A stretch of 64,000 nt of DNA from Rouxiella sp. S1S-2 (GCF_009208105.1 NZ_WFKL01000001.1:2232001-2296000); one strand, 5' to 3'. Numbered from the stretch's first letter, positions 39,888 to 47,881 are shown. Made by a program: numbers and translations. Notes: generated by a model from the letters alone, not told the origin.

Positions 39888-40747
39888 TATTTTGCCTCCG
39901 GGGTGTAAACGGCTTTGTCGTGGCTGAATTCACCGTTCCAAGTGGTTTTCATCGGCAGCTCACTTTTCAGGTATAGGGCATACAGACGGTGACAACCCTT
40001 TTCCAGGAGGACCGGCGTCTTTTTACGAAATGGTTCCTTGCCATGAGGTTTAATCTCCGTTTCTTCTTCGGTGAGATATTTGTCACGGGCATATGAGGCA
40101 ACGCGCCAGCGGGGGTCTTTCTCCGGGTCACGCTGCTCGTTAAAAATCCAGTCACGGCTAAACGCCCACCACATCACTTTGCTGGTATTGACGCCATTCA
40201 GGCATTTGCAGAACGAAGGGATAGTCATACCTTTGGCGAAATGTTTTTCCAGACTTTCGACGGCTGTACTCAGATGCTGGTTTTGCAGGCCTAAAGCTTC
40301 GAGCTTCTCTTCTGCTTCCAAAACCATCAGCGCCAGTTGCTTGCGGCCAATGGCTGCCGGGTCCATCGGAGCAGCCAGCACATCACGCTTCGTGAAATAA
40401 AATTCACTGAGATCATTGAAGTAGTCCCACGACTGATCTGTTTCGAGAATCTTTGCATGGTTCGCCGCACCGCGCTCAGTCCAGAGGGTGAGAGATCTGG
40501 CTTTGGGGGAAATTTGTACTCCTCTCGAAGAGTTGCGCAAAATTTCTACTTCCTCGCCGGAAAGCTTGAAATAATGCCTACCTTCTACAAACCGTGATTT
40601 GTTACGATTGAAGTTGTTGGTGATCATCTGCTCTGTTGCGCCATACCCTGCAGCTAACTGCTCAGTTGTCGCCACGCGCTGACCGCGATACTCGATAGCC
40701 TGCAAATCTTTGGCATCCACTTGCGTCAGTTCAGTTTTTGTATTCAT
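39887..40747 (-). CDS. ORF6N-domain antirepressor-like protein
   Basis: A 286-residue protein. Residues about 15-100 match the ORF6N domain (IEYRGQRVATTEQLAAGYGA, FVEGRHYFKLSGEE), a DNA-binding module shared by phage antirepressors. The rest includes a coiled-coil-like stretch (LEAEEKLEALGLQNQHLSTA) and a C-terminal domain. Antirepressors of this type counter CI-like repressors or regulate early genes. It lies in the leftward early operon, expressed when the repressor is lost. Confidence 0.8.
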   Translation of the reverse strand: MNTKTELTQVDAKDLQAIEYRGQRVATTEQLAAGYGATEQMITNNFNRNKSRFVEGRHYFKLSGEEVEILRNSSRGVQISPKARSLTLWTERGAANHAKILETDQSWDYFNDLSEFYFTKRDVLAAPMDPAAIGRKQLALMVLEAEEKLEALGLQNQHLSTAVESLEKHFAKGMTIPSFCKCLNGVNTSKVMWWAFSRDWIFNEQRDPEKDPRWRVASYARDKYLTEEETEIKPHGKEPFRKKTPVLLEKGCHRLYALYLKSELPMKTTWNGEFSHDKAVYTPEAK

Positions 40748-41025
40748 TTTTTGTCTCCAAATGCGCGGCGGATTGTCTTTTTTAGTTTCTTGCCGTTATT
40801 AACTGAGCAATAAAGCTCAGCCAGTTCTTGTGCCAGCATGACTTCACCGGTTTCCTCATCAACAAAATGCTGATTGGGGTTGTTTTTGATAAATTCCTGC
40901 ACCATTGGCATCTCTAAAAATTCCCCTGGGCTGTAAATATGGCTTTTGCGTCGTTCGTGCTTTGCAGTTGGTACTCGGTGGAGCGACACCACACCAAATA
41001 CCTTTGCGTTGTCTTGGTTTGCCAT
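40744..41025 (-). CDS. Hypothetical phage protein
   Basis: A 93-residue polar protein (MANQDNAKVFGVVSLHRVPT) overlapping the next gene by four bases (ATGA-type coupling). GGAG precedes the ATG. No family recognised. Confidence 0.6.
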   Translation of the reverse strand: MANQDNAKVFGVVSLHRVPTAKHERRKSHIYSPGEFLEMPMVQEFIKNNPNQHFVDEETGEVMLAQELAELYCSVNNGKKLKKTIRRAFGDKK

Positions 41026-41037
41026 GCTGCTCCTACC

Positions 41038-41532
41038 TCAGTGCAAATTAGCTGGAACGGTCAATTTTCCCTTGCGAAATGCCGCGATCCCTTCAATAAA
41101 TACGTTGTCGATAAAATCTCGCATCCACGTAGAGCTATCCTGTTCGCGTTTAATACGATCGCCCTGGTAAAACCTCATTACCGCGAGATAGCGTTCACCT
41201 GGGTTTTCCTGAAGGATCACAGCCTCGACTTGATGCTGGAGTAATAGCTCAATAACGTTCTGGTCAACGAGCATTGCTGCGTGCCCGTGCACGAATACAT
41301 CATCACCATCCGGAGTGACACCGAACCGCCTACGGCATTCGAGTAGATATGTAATGGCCTCAACCGAGCGAGCCTGCTTGCAGAAAAGCTCTGCATATTC
41401 GTGCAGCTCCGCATCGGAAAGTGGCTCACCCGATTTGATACGCGCACCATCTACCAGCCACAAAGGAGCCTCAACACCAGACTGGCTGATAAACTCAATC
41501 AACTGCTCAACATTCATATTTTCAACTTTCAT
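41038..41532 (-). CDS. Hypothetical phage protein
   Basis: A 164-residue acidic, mainly helical protein with a good AAGGAG site. No signal peptide or membrane segment. No family recognised; its place suggests an accessory early function. Confidence 0.65.
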   Translation of the reverse strand: MKVENMNVEQLIEFISQSGVEAPLWLVDGARIKSGEPLSDAELHEYAELFCKQARSVEAITYLLECRRRFGVTPDGDDVFVHGHAAMLVDQNVIELLLQHQVEAVILQENPGERYLAVMRFYQGDRIKREQDSSTWMRDFIDNVFIEGIAAFRKGKLTVPANLH

Positions 41533-41614
41533 GCTAATACTCCTTTTCCGAAGTTCAGGGCGCAGGATTCCCCGACCAAAAGGCCGTAATTTATTTTTGA
41601 TTACGCGTTACTAA

Positions 41615-42034
41615 TTAAAACGGTTTTGCTTTAGTCAGTGCCTGATATTCAGCGATCAATTTGTCGTGCTTAGTTTTCCACTTTTCAATTTCGCGTTGCT
41701 TTGCAAAAATTAAACGGATTCGACGCATACAGCGGGAATGAGCTTCCCAATATTCCTTTCTCACTTCACCACGACGCCAAATAGTCTGGTCATCACGGTC
41801 AATCTTCACATCAGGATGACGAGAAGGGCGGAGAGCACGGTCAAATACTTTCTGTGTCATGAAGTGGGCAAGGTTATTAATTGCAGCACTACGACTGAAA
41901 TACTTTCTGAATCGACCATGACGAGATACGTAATAAACAGGCGTTTGATTGATACGAATCGCCATATCTATACCGCCATCGCTGAGATCATCACCATCTT
42001 CAAAGCGGTTGTAGTCAATTTTATCAGCTTTCAT
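41615..42034 (-). CDS. Hypothetical phage protein
   Basis: A 139-residue basic protein (RYxxxR-rich; RHGRFRKYFSRSAAINNLAHF) with a C-terminal helix rich in Lys and Glu. AGGA precedes the start and it overlaps the upstream gene by four bases. A nucleic-acid-binding role is possible but unproven. Confidence 0.65.
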   Translation of the reverse strand: MKADKIDYNRFEDGDDLSDGGIDMAIRINQTPVYYVSRHGRFRKYFSRSAAINNLAHFMTQKVFDRALRPSRHPDVKIDRDDQTIWRRGEVRKEYWEAHSRCMRRIRLIFAKQREIEKWKTKHDKLIAEYQALTKAKPF

Positions 42035-42249
42035 TTATATCCTACCTGCTCAGAAACCAAACAAATATCCCGCCTGATTTGATTAATGTTTATGGAAAGA
42101 AGAGTTATTAATGATGATTCCTTTATGTTTCCTGCGACTTCATCACCCAGGTGCTCAGAAAGAATATCTAATGACAACTCAACTCTCTGTAGCCTTGCCG
42201 AAATATCGTTCAATTCTAAATAGGGAGATTTCTGTTTAGCCTGCTTCAT
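42031..42249 (-). CDS. Hypothetical phage protein
   Basis: A 72-residue helical protein starting MKQAKQKSPYLELNDI at 42249, where AGAGG is well placed. Heptad-like spacing suggests a coiled coil. It overlaps the end of the small gene at 42236-42406. Confidence 0.6.
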   Translation of the reverse strand: MKQAKQKSPYLELNDISARLQRVELSLDILSEHLGDEVAGNIKESSLITLLSININQIRRDICLVSEQVGYK

Positions 42250-42406
42250 ATGCCAAACCTCTTTTCGCTTCGCTGGCAATGATTTCTAAAATTCCAATTG
42301 CCAAATCGATTTGTTTTTTGTCATCAACCAAAAAGGCCGCTGCTTTGGCTAACACTTCAATTTTGATCAGAGCATCTTCAGGATGCATTGGCTCAGGCTT
42401 ATCCAT
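42236..42406 (-). CDS. Small phage protein, 56 residues
   Basis: A short gene read from the ATG at 42404-42406 to a stop at 42236 (MDKPEPMHPEDALIKIEVLA and on to GLAYEAG). It has an AAGGGG ribosome site and overlaps both neighbours (8 bases upstream, 14 downstream), which is typical of coupled phage operons. Acidic then amphipathic-helical composition. No family recognised. Confidence 0.6.
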   Translation of the reverse strand: MDKPEPMHPEDALIKIEVLAKAAAFLVDDKKQIDLAIGILEIIASEAKRGLAYEAG

Positions 42407-42680
42407 GAGAGCCCCTTAATGTTGGAAGTTTGCAGGCCAGCGACAAAACATAATCACGAGCCAACTGGCTGCGGGCCTCTCGTTCGCTGCATGCGGTCAC
42501 GCGGCGCATGACTGGCTGAGACTTCGCATCAGAGCGCAAGATAGATGCAAACACGTAAATGGCTGTGCTAGTATTCATACAAACTTGTGAGCTACCCTGG
42601 AAAGTGTTCGTTAAGTTTAGGCTCTGGTTAATTCTGGGCGTTTTAACCAGAGCCGCCTTATTTTGGAATACATCCATCAT
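42399..42680 (-). CDS. Icd/Ash-like phage protein
   Basis: A 93-residue protein whose C-terminal half (VFASILRSDAKSQPVMRRVT, then SEREARSQLARDYVLSLACKLP) resembles the 'host cell division inhibitor Icd-like' or Ash family seen in P1, P4 and many enteric prophages. The role of most members is unproven. GGAG precedes the start; its start overlaps the upstream stop (ATGA). Confidence 0.55.
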   Translation of the reverse strand: MMDVFQNKAALVKTPRINQSLNLTNTFQGSSQVCMNTSTAIYVFASILRSDAKSQPVMRRVTACSEREARSQLARDYVLSLACKLPTLRGSHG

Positions 42681-42874
42681 TTTAACTCCTCAATAACACC
42701 AGTTAGATTATCAATCACTGGGTTTAGTAGTTTAATAACACCTTCAATTACTAAACGATCTTCCATCTCAATGTCAGGAACCAGTGCAAGATTTAAAATA
42801 GCAACCGCAGATTCAACGTTGGATAGTGAAATTGTAATTTCAGATGCTGCACAGAATGAAATGGTCTTATTCAT
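42677..42874 (-). CDS. Hypothetical small phage protein
   Basis: A 65-residue protein starting MNKTISFCAASEITI at 42874 with a GGAAGA site; a frame from 42886 is less likely. It overlaps both neighbours by a few bases. No family recognised. Confidence 0.55.
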   Translation of the reverse strand: MNKTISFCAASEITISLSNVESAVAILNLALVPDIEMEDRLVIEGVIKLLNPVIDNLTGVIEELK

Positions 42875-43199
42875 GCATTCTTCCATTTAATAGGTTACTT
42901 AAAGTTTTTTTAAATGGTTCTGAGGAATTAATGATTTTCATTGCCTCTGCGTTGATTTCATCTTTTGTTGAAAAAGCGCAAATCAATATCTGAAATTTTC
43001 CGTATTTTTTATATAAAGCATAAATAGGATTGTTAACATCGGGTATTAATCTAATAAACGCTGATGTTTCATCTTGAGTTTCATAAAAATGAGTAAATAC
43101 CCCCTTGTTATCCACTAAAGGAAATGTGTGATATTCACCTGGTGCAATACGTAGAGTAACGTTTTCGAATGTTGTTAAGTCATAGTTCGTATTCTTCAT
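42867..43199 (-). CDS. First gene of the leftward early operon, hypothetical
   Basis: A 110-residue protein (MKNTNYDLTTFENVTLRIAP) immediately downstream of the repressor-type operators at 43234-43273. Its place matches the immediate-early left gene of lambdoid phages (where lambda has N), but the sequence is not Arg-rich like N. No family recognised. Confidence 0.65.
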   Translation of the reverse strand: MKNTNYDLTTFENVTLRIAPGEYHTFPLVDNKGVFTHFYETQDETSAFIRLIPDVNNPIYALYKKYGKFQILICAFSTKDEINAEAMKIINSSEPFKKTLSNLLNGRMHE

Positions 43200-43233
43200 C
43201 TTTTCAACTCAGTTGTTTGCTGATGAGATGAAC

Positions 43234-43273
43234 AATACGCAATGTATTAATGATGGTCAATACAAAATGGATT
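43234..43273. promoter_or_regulatory. OL-like operator pair (repressor sites upstream of the leftward operon)
   Basis: Two 15-base sites, AATACGCAATGTATT (43234-43248) and AATACAAAATGGATT (43259-43273), follow the pattern AATAC-N5-GTATT seen around the CI/Cro start region and are spaced 25 bases centre to centre. They lie 35 bases upstream of the first leftward gene, as lambda OL does. Repressor binding is inferred. Confidence 0.65.
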
Positions 43274-43324
43274 AATGTTGTGTATTTTTTTATATCCAAC
43301 TGATATTGAGGTGTTTTTTATAGC

Positions 43325-43350
43325 GAAAAAAAAGCCGCTGTGCGCGGCTT
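43325..43350 (-). terminator. Terminator after the repressor gene
   Basis: AAGCCGC (43332-43338) pairs with GCGGCTT (43344-43350) around a five-base loop, with an A run on the left giving eight U residues on the minus strand. It ends the repressor transcript before the leftward promoter. Confidence 0.85.
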
Positions 43351-43359
43351 GAGGGGTTA

Positions 43360-44028
43360 CTATGGTATATTGGTTATTTTGGCATCAACTACGACGCCTA
43401 AAATTTTACAATTCCCATTTATTGGAATTATTGGATACTGAGGGTTTAAGGGTTTCAAAAATTTCTGACCTGCATCAAATACCAATTTTTTGAAAGTTGC
43501 CTCATTATCAAAGTCTAGTTTAGCAACAACCAGTTTCCCATTATGTGGTTCTACCTCAGGATCAATAAGTATCACCATTCCTTCAGGAATGCTCAACCCA
43601 ACAGGTGACGTCATGGAGTCGCCTTTTACATCTAACCAAAATGAATTGTCAGAACACTCAACCGTTGTTTCATACCAACGATCAATGCTTTTGCGATGAT
43701 ATGGCTCGATAGCTTCAGCCCATTCACCAGCGCTGACCCAGCTTAATACTGGATACTTACCGGCTGGCTTATGCCATGAATGGAATGAGATATTGGATTC
43801 GTCAGTTGGGTTCGACACAGAACCATCTGAATGAATCATAAACTTATGTAGGTTAAGAATTTTAAAGATTTGGGCTATCACCTCTAAACTTGGTTCTCGC
43901 CGCCCATTCAGCCAATGCCCAAGCCCACCCTGAGTTACACCTAACGTTTCTGCTAGACGTTCCTGAGTCATGTTCAGTTCTTTCATTCTGGACTTTGCCA
44001 GGTCTTGCCATTTCTGTTTCATGTGCAT
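43360..44028 (-). CDS. CI-like prophage repressor (XRE HTH plus S24 peptidase)
   Basis: A repressor of about 222 residues. Residues 1-60 hold the helix-turn-helix (MTQERLAETLGVTQGGLGHW). The C-terminal LexA/S24 domain has the Ala-Gly cleavage site (WVSAGEWAE), the catalytic serine in KGDSMTSPVG and the lysine in LVVAKLDF, so it should be cleaved upon RecA activation, giving SOS induction. The start is placed at 44028 or 44022, because the upstream ATG at 44064 lies inside an operator. Confidence 0.93.
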   Translation of the reverse strand: MHMKQKWQDLAKSRMKELNMTQERLAETLGVTQGGLGHWLNGRREPSLEVIAQIFKILNLHKFMIHSDGSVSNPTDESNISFHSWHKPAGKYPVLSWVSAGEWAEAIEPYHRKSIDRWYETTVECSDNSFWLDVKGDSMTSPVGLSIPEGMVILIDPEVEPHNGKLVVAKLDFDNEATFKKLVFDAGQKFLKPLNPQYPIIPINGNCKILGVVVDAKITNIP

Positions 44029-44032
44029 GATT

Positions 44033-44105
44033 ATTACAATCCGTATTTTTAGATCAAGGTTCATATTGTATTATTTACACGCTCATGTATAGTACATATT
44101 GTATT
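44033..44105. promoter_or_regulatory. OR-like operator region between repressor and cro
   Basis: Three sites share the pattern AATAC-N5-GTATT on one strand or the other: 44033-44047, 44058-44072 and 44091-44105. The last two contain identical 14-base direct copies CATATTGTATTATT. Centre spacings are 25 and 33 bases. The site set lies between divergent cI and cro, like lambda OR. PRM and PR should overlap it. Confidence 0.7.
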
Positions 44106-44127
44106 ATTAACTGGGTGAGTGATAGGC

Positions 44128-44397
44128 ATGTTTGAACTCAAGCGTTTAAGAAAAAATGCAAAGTTAACTCAAGAAGAATTGGCTTCTTTAGTTGGAGCGA
44201 GTCAAGGCGCAATAAGCCACTATGAAACTGGGAGGCGTATTCCTGACGTAAACACCTGCCGGGCACTTGTTAGTGTGCTGAGTTTTGACGGAAATAAATT
44301 ATCAATTGAGGATCTTTTTCCTCATTCTGCAGGCCCTGAACATGCAGGCCTGATGAGTGTTTCAGGCCGCTTAAAGACTTCCAGGACAACTTCGTGA
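44128..44397 (+). CDS. Cro-like XRE-family DNA-binding protein
   Basis: An 89-residue protein from the ATG at 44128 (MFELKRLRKNAKLTQEELA); the GTG at 44119 is less likely. The helix-turn-helix is LTQEELASLVGASQGAISHYETG. First gene of the rightward early operon, facing away from the repressor, so Cro-like. The C-terminal 25 residues extend beyond a minimal Cro. Confidence 0.85.
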   Translation: MFELKRLRKNAKLTQEELASLVGASQGAISHYETGRRIPDVNTCRALVSVLSFDGNKLSIEDLFPHSAGPEHAGLMSVSGRLKTSRTTS

Positions 44398-44407
44398 GGG
44401 CTGACGA

Positions 44408-45226
44408 ATGAGTATGGAATTAATGACCAAGGCATTCAAAATCAAGGTTGGTAATCCTCTGAGGAAGCTCATCCTGATTAAACTGGCGGATAACGCCAGC
44501 GATAAAGGCGAATGCTGGCCAAGCTTTCAGCATATTGCCGACCAGTGCGAAATAAGCCGCCGTTCGGTTATCAATCACATCGACGCGCTTTGTGATTGCG
44601 GGCTGCTCAAAAAAGAGCTTCGACTAGGAGTAAAAGGCAATGCGAGCAATCTCTATTACCTCACTTTAGATGGTGCAGGAGATTCACTAGGGGGTGGTGC
44701 AGCATATTCACCACATAGTGCAGGAGATTCACCAGGTGGTGCAGGAGATTCACTAGGGGGTGGTGCAGGAGCTGCACCCAGAATCAGTCACTCTTTTGAA
44801 TCAGTCATAGAATCAGTCATAGAACCTAAATCTATTGGTGCACAGGCTGACGCTAGTCCATCGGCACAACCTGCAAAACAGGAATATTCTCCAGAGTTTG
44901 AACAAGCCTGGCAGGCATACCCAAAACGCGCAGGGGGAAATCCTAAGCACTCCGCCTACAAGTCCTGGAATGCCCGTCTCCGCGAGAAGGTGACTCCGGC
45001 GGACATGTTGGCTGGGGTTCGTCGATACGCCGCGTTTTTGACCTCGACGGGGAAAACAGGCACCGAATTCGTGAAGCAGGCCGCCACGTTCTTTGGACCC
45101 GATCGGCACTTCGATGAGGCATGGTTGGTCACGGCATCGGTATCAAGGCAGCAAAGACACACCGGATTTGCAGAATGCGATTATGGCACCACACAAAAAC
45201 CGGCATGGGCGAGGGGGAAATCATGA
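44408..45226 (+). CDS. Phage replication initiator, O-like helix-turn-helix protein
   Basis: A 272-residue protein. The N-terminal about 95 residues are a winged helix-turn-helix of the replication protein type (CWPSFQHIADQCEISRRSVI). Residues about 88-125 are a Gly/Ser/Ala-rich repeat (GDSLGGGA units) encoded by the iterons at 44672-44778. The C-terminal about 100 residues (FEQAWQAYPKRAGGNPK) are a domain common in phage replication proteins, probably the loader-binding part. Its stop overlaps the helicase-loader start (ATGA). Confidence 0.85.
   Translation: MSMELMTKAFKIKVGNPLRKLILIKLADNASDKGECWPSFQHIADQCEISRRSVINHIDALCDCGLLKKELRLGVKGNASNLYYLTLDGAGDSLGGGAAYSPHSAGDSPGGAGDSLGGGAGAAPRISHSFESVIESVIEPKSIGAQADASPSAQPAKQEYSPEFEQAWQAYPKRAGGNPKHSAYKSWNARLREKVTPADMLAGVRRYAAFLTSTGKTGTEFVKQAATFFGPDRHFDEAWLVTASVSRQQRHTGFAECDYGTTQKPAWARGKS
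44672..44778. repeat. Five iterons, candidate phage replication origin
   Basis: Five 17-base copies of GGTGCAGGAGATTCACY begin at 44672, 44696, 44717, 44738 and 44762, with spacings of 24, 21, 21 and 24 bases. Copy 5 is a perfect inverted repeat (GGTGCAG-GAG-CTGCACC); the others keep its dyad in part (GTG and CAC ends). They lie in the middle of the O-like gene, as lambda ori iterons lie within O, so initiator binding here is a strong inference. Confidence 0.75.
44781..44819. repeat. Three GAATCAGTCA direct repeats beside the iterons
   Basis: Identical ten-base copies occur at 44781-44790, 44798-44807 and 44810-44819, directly after the iterons. They may form part of the origin (for example an unwinding or accessory protein region) or be a coding repeat; the encoded peptide here is SFESVIESVIE. 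Confidence 0.55.
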
Positions 45227-46104
45227 ATAATTTTACGCACCAACGGGCTCAGGAACAGTCTGAACTTACAGTTCAATTGAGCGAACTGCAAGAGGAAATG
45301 GCCTTCACAAAGGGTATTGCAGGACCGTTATACAGTGCCTTCGTGATTCAGGAGCCTCAGCAGGCCAACTGTGAGTTGCATGGTCACTTTGAACAAAACT
45401 ATCTCACACTCGAATACCGCGGGCGCCTTTCTGAGAGGCGATCACGTTGCCCGCATTGTTTGAAAAATGCGATTGATGCAGCCGAAATACGAAAACGCCA
45501 GATCCGGATAGACGAACTGACTGAACAGGCCAATATCCCCCCGCGCTTCACGGGCAGCGAATTCAACAATTTTGACATTCTTAACATCTGCGCCAGCCAG
45601 AATCTCTCCGTACTGCGCGACTATGCAGCCTCATGGCCAACCATGCTGGCCGCCGGCACGAGCCTGATCATGTGTGGTAAACCCGGCACCGGTAAAAATC
45701 ATCTGGCTGTCGCATTGGCGAAGGATATTATTCGCAACCACGAAAGCGCCGTCCTCATGACGTCTGTCATGCGTATTATCCGTGCCGTGCGCCGCAGCTG
45801 GGACAAGGGTGCAGACATGCGGGAAGAAGACGTGATCGGGATTTACACCAGCCGCGACCTGCTGATCATTGATGAAGTTGGCATTCAGTACGGCAGCGAT
45901 TCTGAAAAAATCATCCTGTTCGACATCCTGAATGCCCGTTACGAAGACATGCTGCCTACCGTGTTAATCAGCAATCTTGCACCAGTGGAAATCGCCGAAG
46001 TGATTGGCGAGCGCCTGATGGACCGCATGGTTGAGGGGGATGGCGCGACATTAATATTTGACTGGCCGAGTTACCGCAGCCGGAAAGGAGCAGTATCCGC
46101 ATGA
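45223..46104 (+). CDS. DnaC-like helicase loader
   Basis: A 293-residue AAA+ protein from the ATG at 45223 (MNNFTHQRAQEQSE). Walker A is GKPGTGKNHLAVAL, the DnaC-specific variant, Walker B is LLIIDEVGIQ and the sensor region is VLISNLAPVE. An N-terminal CPHCLKN segment suggests a metal-binding helicase-interacting domain. It should load the helicase encoded next. Overlaps the next gene by four bases. Confidence 0.9.
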   Translation: MNNFTHQRAQEQSELTVQLSELQEEMAFTKGIAGPLYSAFVIQEPQQANCELHGHFEQNYLTLEYRGRLSERRSRCPHCLKNAIDAAEIRKRQIRIDELTEQANIPPRFTGSEFNNFDILNICASQNLSVLRDYAASWPTMLAAGTSLIMCGKPGTGKNHLAVALAKDIIRNHESAVLMTSVMRIIRAVRRSWDKGADMREEDVIGIYTSRDLLIIDEVGIQYGSDSEKIILFDILNARYEDMLPTVLISNLAPVEIAEVIGERLMDRMVEGDGATLIFDWPSYRSRKGAVSA

Positions 46105-47465
46105 GCATCTGGCGTGACGAGGACATTGAGGGCGCCGTGATTGGCGGTATTTTTCAGCGGGGCGTTGACTCCGAGGTGATGGAGATAATTTCTACACTTC
46201 CCATCACCACCTTTGGGAACTGGCAGTATCAGGAGATATTCCAGGGCATTATCAATCAGGCGAAAGCGAAGGGCGTGATTGACCCCATCCTGTTGTGTGA
46301 GGCGATGCCCCGGCATGAAGCGACAATTCTGGAAGCTGCCGCCAAGGCCTGGGCAAAATCATCGTTGAAGCACTATGCGATGGTCTTGAAGCGTAACGCG
46401 ACGCTCAGAATGGCAGAGGATGTGTTAGAAAGCGCTATGAAACGCATCCAGTCGGCTACCAGCAGCGAGCAGGCAATAATGATACTGGATGATGTCAAGG
46501 CAAAAGTGGCCTCGCTGAGCACCGCTGAGGAGGTTTTAAGGGCTATCCATATTAACGATTTATTGCCTCAGATTACCGACAGGCTTCAGGACAAAATGGA
46601 CGGTCGTTCAGAAGGCCGAACCGTGCTCACCGGTATCGAAGAGTTGGACACGTTGACGGGCGGTCTAGACCAGACAGATTTAGTGCTGCTGGCAGCACGC
46701 CCTTCGATGGGAAAAACCGAAATGGTGTTGGACATCATTGACAAGGTGACAGAGCAGGGCCAGGGCATTCTGTTTTTCAGCATGGAAATGGGGGCTATCC
46801 AGATCGCCGAAAGGCAGGTAGCTGGCGCCGGTCACTTCTCCACCTCCAAGCTCAAATCGCCTGACAGATTGAATGACGAAGACTGGGCCAGAATAGCCAG
46901 CGGTATTCAGCGAATGACAGATCGTAAAATCTGGATTATCGACGCCACTGACTTGAACGCCGAGCAAATTAAGCAAAAGGCAATCAGGCATAAGCTTGAA
47001 TATCCAGAGATCGCGCTGGTGGCCGTAGACTACCTTGGGCTGATTAAGCTTCAGGGAAAAAACCGCCATGACCTTGAGGTGGGCGAAGTATCAAAGTGTC
47101 TAAAATCGCTGGCTAAGACGAATAAGACCCCCGTCATCGCCCTTAGCCAACTGTCTCGCAGTGTAGAAACACGACCGAATAAACGTCCGGTTAACGCCGA
47201 CCTCAAAAACTCAGGAGAAATTGAAGCGGATGCCGACATCATCATGATGCTTTACCGCGATGAGGTTTATAACGAGGAGAGCACAGCGCGAGGAATTGCC
47301 GAAATCAACGTGACTAAAAACCGCAATGGCGCACTTGGAACCGTTTACCGCAGTTTTCGCAACGGCCACTTTCAGCCCATCGACCAGGCCGAGGCTTATA
47401 ATTTGTGCAGAGAGCAACCGGAATCCAATAGTCGTCGCTATTCAAACCGAGGGAGAGCAGCATAA
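46101..47465 (+). CDS. DnaB-like replicative helicase
   Basis: A 454-residue RecA-fold hexameric helicase. Walker A is ARPSMGKTEMVLD, Walker B is ALVAVDYLGLIKL, and the DnaB signature segments (PVIALSQLSRSVE, SGEIEADADIIMMLYR) are intact. The phage therefore has its own initiator, loader and helicase. It overlaps the Q-like gene by one base. Confidence 0.94.
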   Translation: MSIWRDEDIEGAVIGGIFQRGVDSEVMEIISTLPITTFGNWQYQEIFQGIINQAKAKGVIDPILLCEAMPRHEATILEAAAKAWAKSSLKHYAMVLKRNATLRMAEDVLESAMKRIQSATSSEQAIMILDDVKAKVASLSTAEEVLRAIHINDLLPQITDRLQDKMDGRSEGRTVLTGIEELDTLTGGLDQTDLVLLAARPSMGKTEMVLDIIDKVTEQGQGILFFSMEMGAIQIAERQVAGAGHFSTSKLKSPDRLNDEDWARIASGIQRMTDRKIWIIDATDLNAEQIKQKAIRHKLEYPEIALVAVDYLGLIKLQGKNRHDLEVGEVSKCLKSLAKTNKTPVIALSQLSRSVETRPNKRPVNADLKNSGEIEADADIIMMLYRDEVYNEESTARGIAEINVTKNRNGALGTVYRSFRNGHFQPIDQAEAYNLCREQPESNSRRYSNRGRAA

Positions 47466-47881
47466 TGCGTGATATTTCGATGGTGTTGGAACGCTGGGGA
47501 GCATGGGCGGCCAGTGGTAAAAGCAATCACGGTTACCCGCGAACTGCTGCAGGACTTTCCCGACTACTACCTGCGAGCCGTGCAGGCCGAGTATCTTGTT
47601 GTGACGACGACGGCATGCAGCTAAACGAAGCCATGATTAGGCTGAGCAAAAAAGACGAGTATCTGTGCTCACTCATTGAGTGGTACTACATCGACAATCT
47701 TAACCTGCGGGTTATGGGCAAAAAATTGGGTATTTCATATAACACGGTAGCTATGCGCCTACAGACTGCTGAGGGCTTTATTGACGGGTGTCTTTGGGCA
47801 CTAGATATCCGTCTTGAGATGGACCGAGAATGCCGAAAAGAAAGTATTGTAGCCTTTGAACTCAAAAAAGTTGCGTCATGA
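47465..47881 (+). CDS. Antiterminator Q-like protein
   Basis: A 138-residue protein matching the phage antitermination Q family (MRDISMVLERWGAWAASGKS start, then CCDDDGMQLNEAMIRL and EWYYIDNLNLRVMGKKLGIS). Q proteins load on RNA polymerase at the late promoter and let it pass the terminator before the lysis genes. It is the last gene before the lysis region, as expected. Confidence 0.85.
   Translation: MRDISMVLERWGAWAASGKSNHGYPRTAAGLSRLLPASRAGRVSCCDDDGMQLNEAMIRLSKKDEYLCSLIEWYYIDNLNLRVMGKKLGISYNTVAMRLQTAEGFIDGCLWALDIRLEMDRECRKESIVAFELKKVAS

Noticed and set aside
44672..44819. Regular short repeats that could suggest a CRISPR array
   Set aside because: The repeats are 17 bases with only 4-7 base gaps, lie inside a coding sequence, and have no cas genes nearby; they fit origin iterons.
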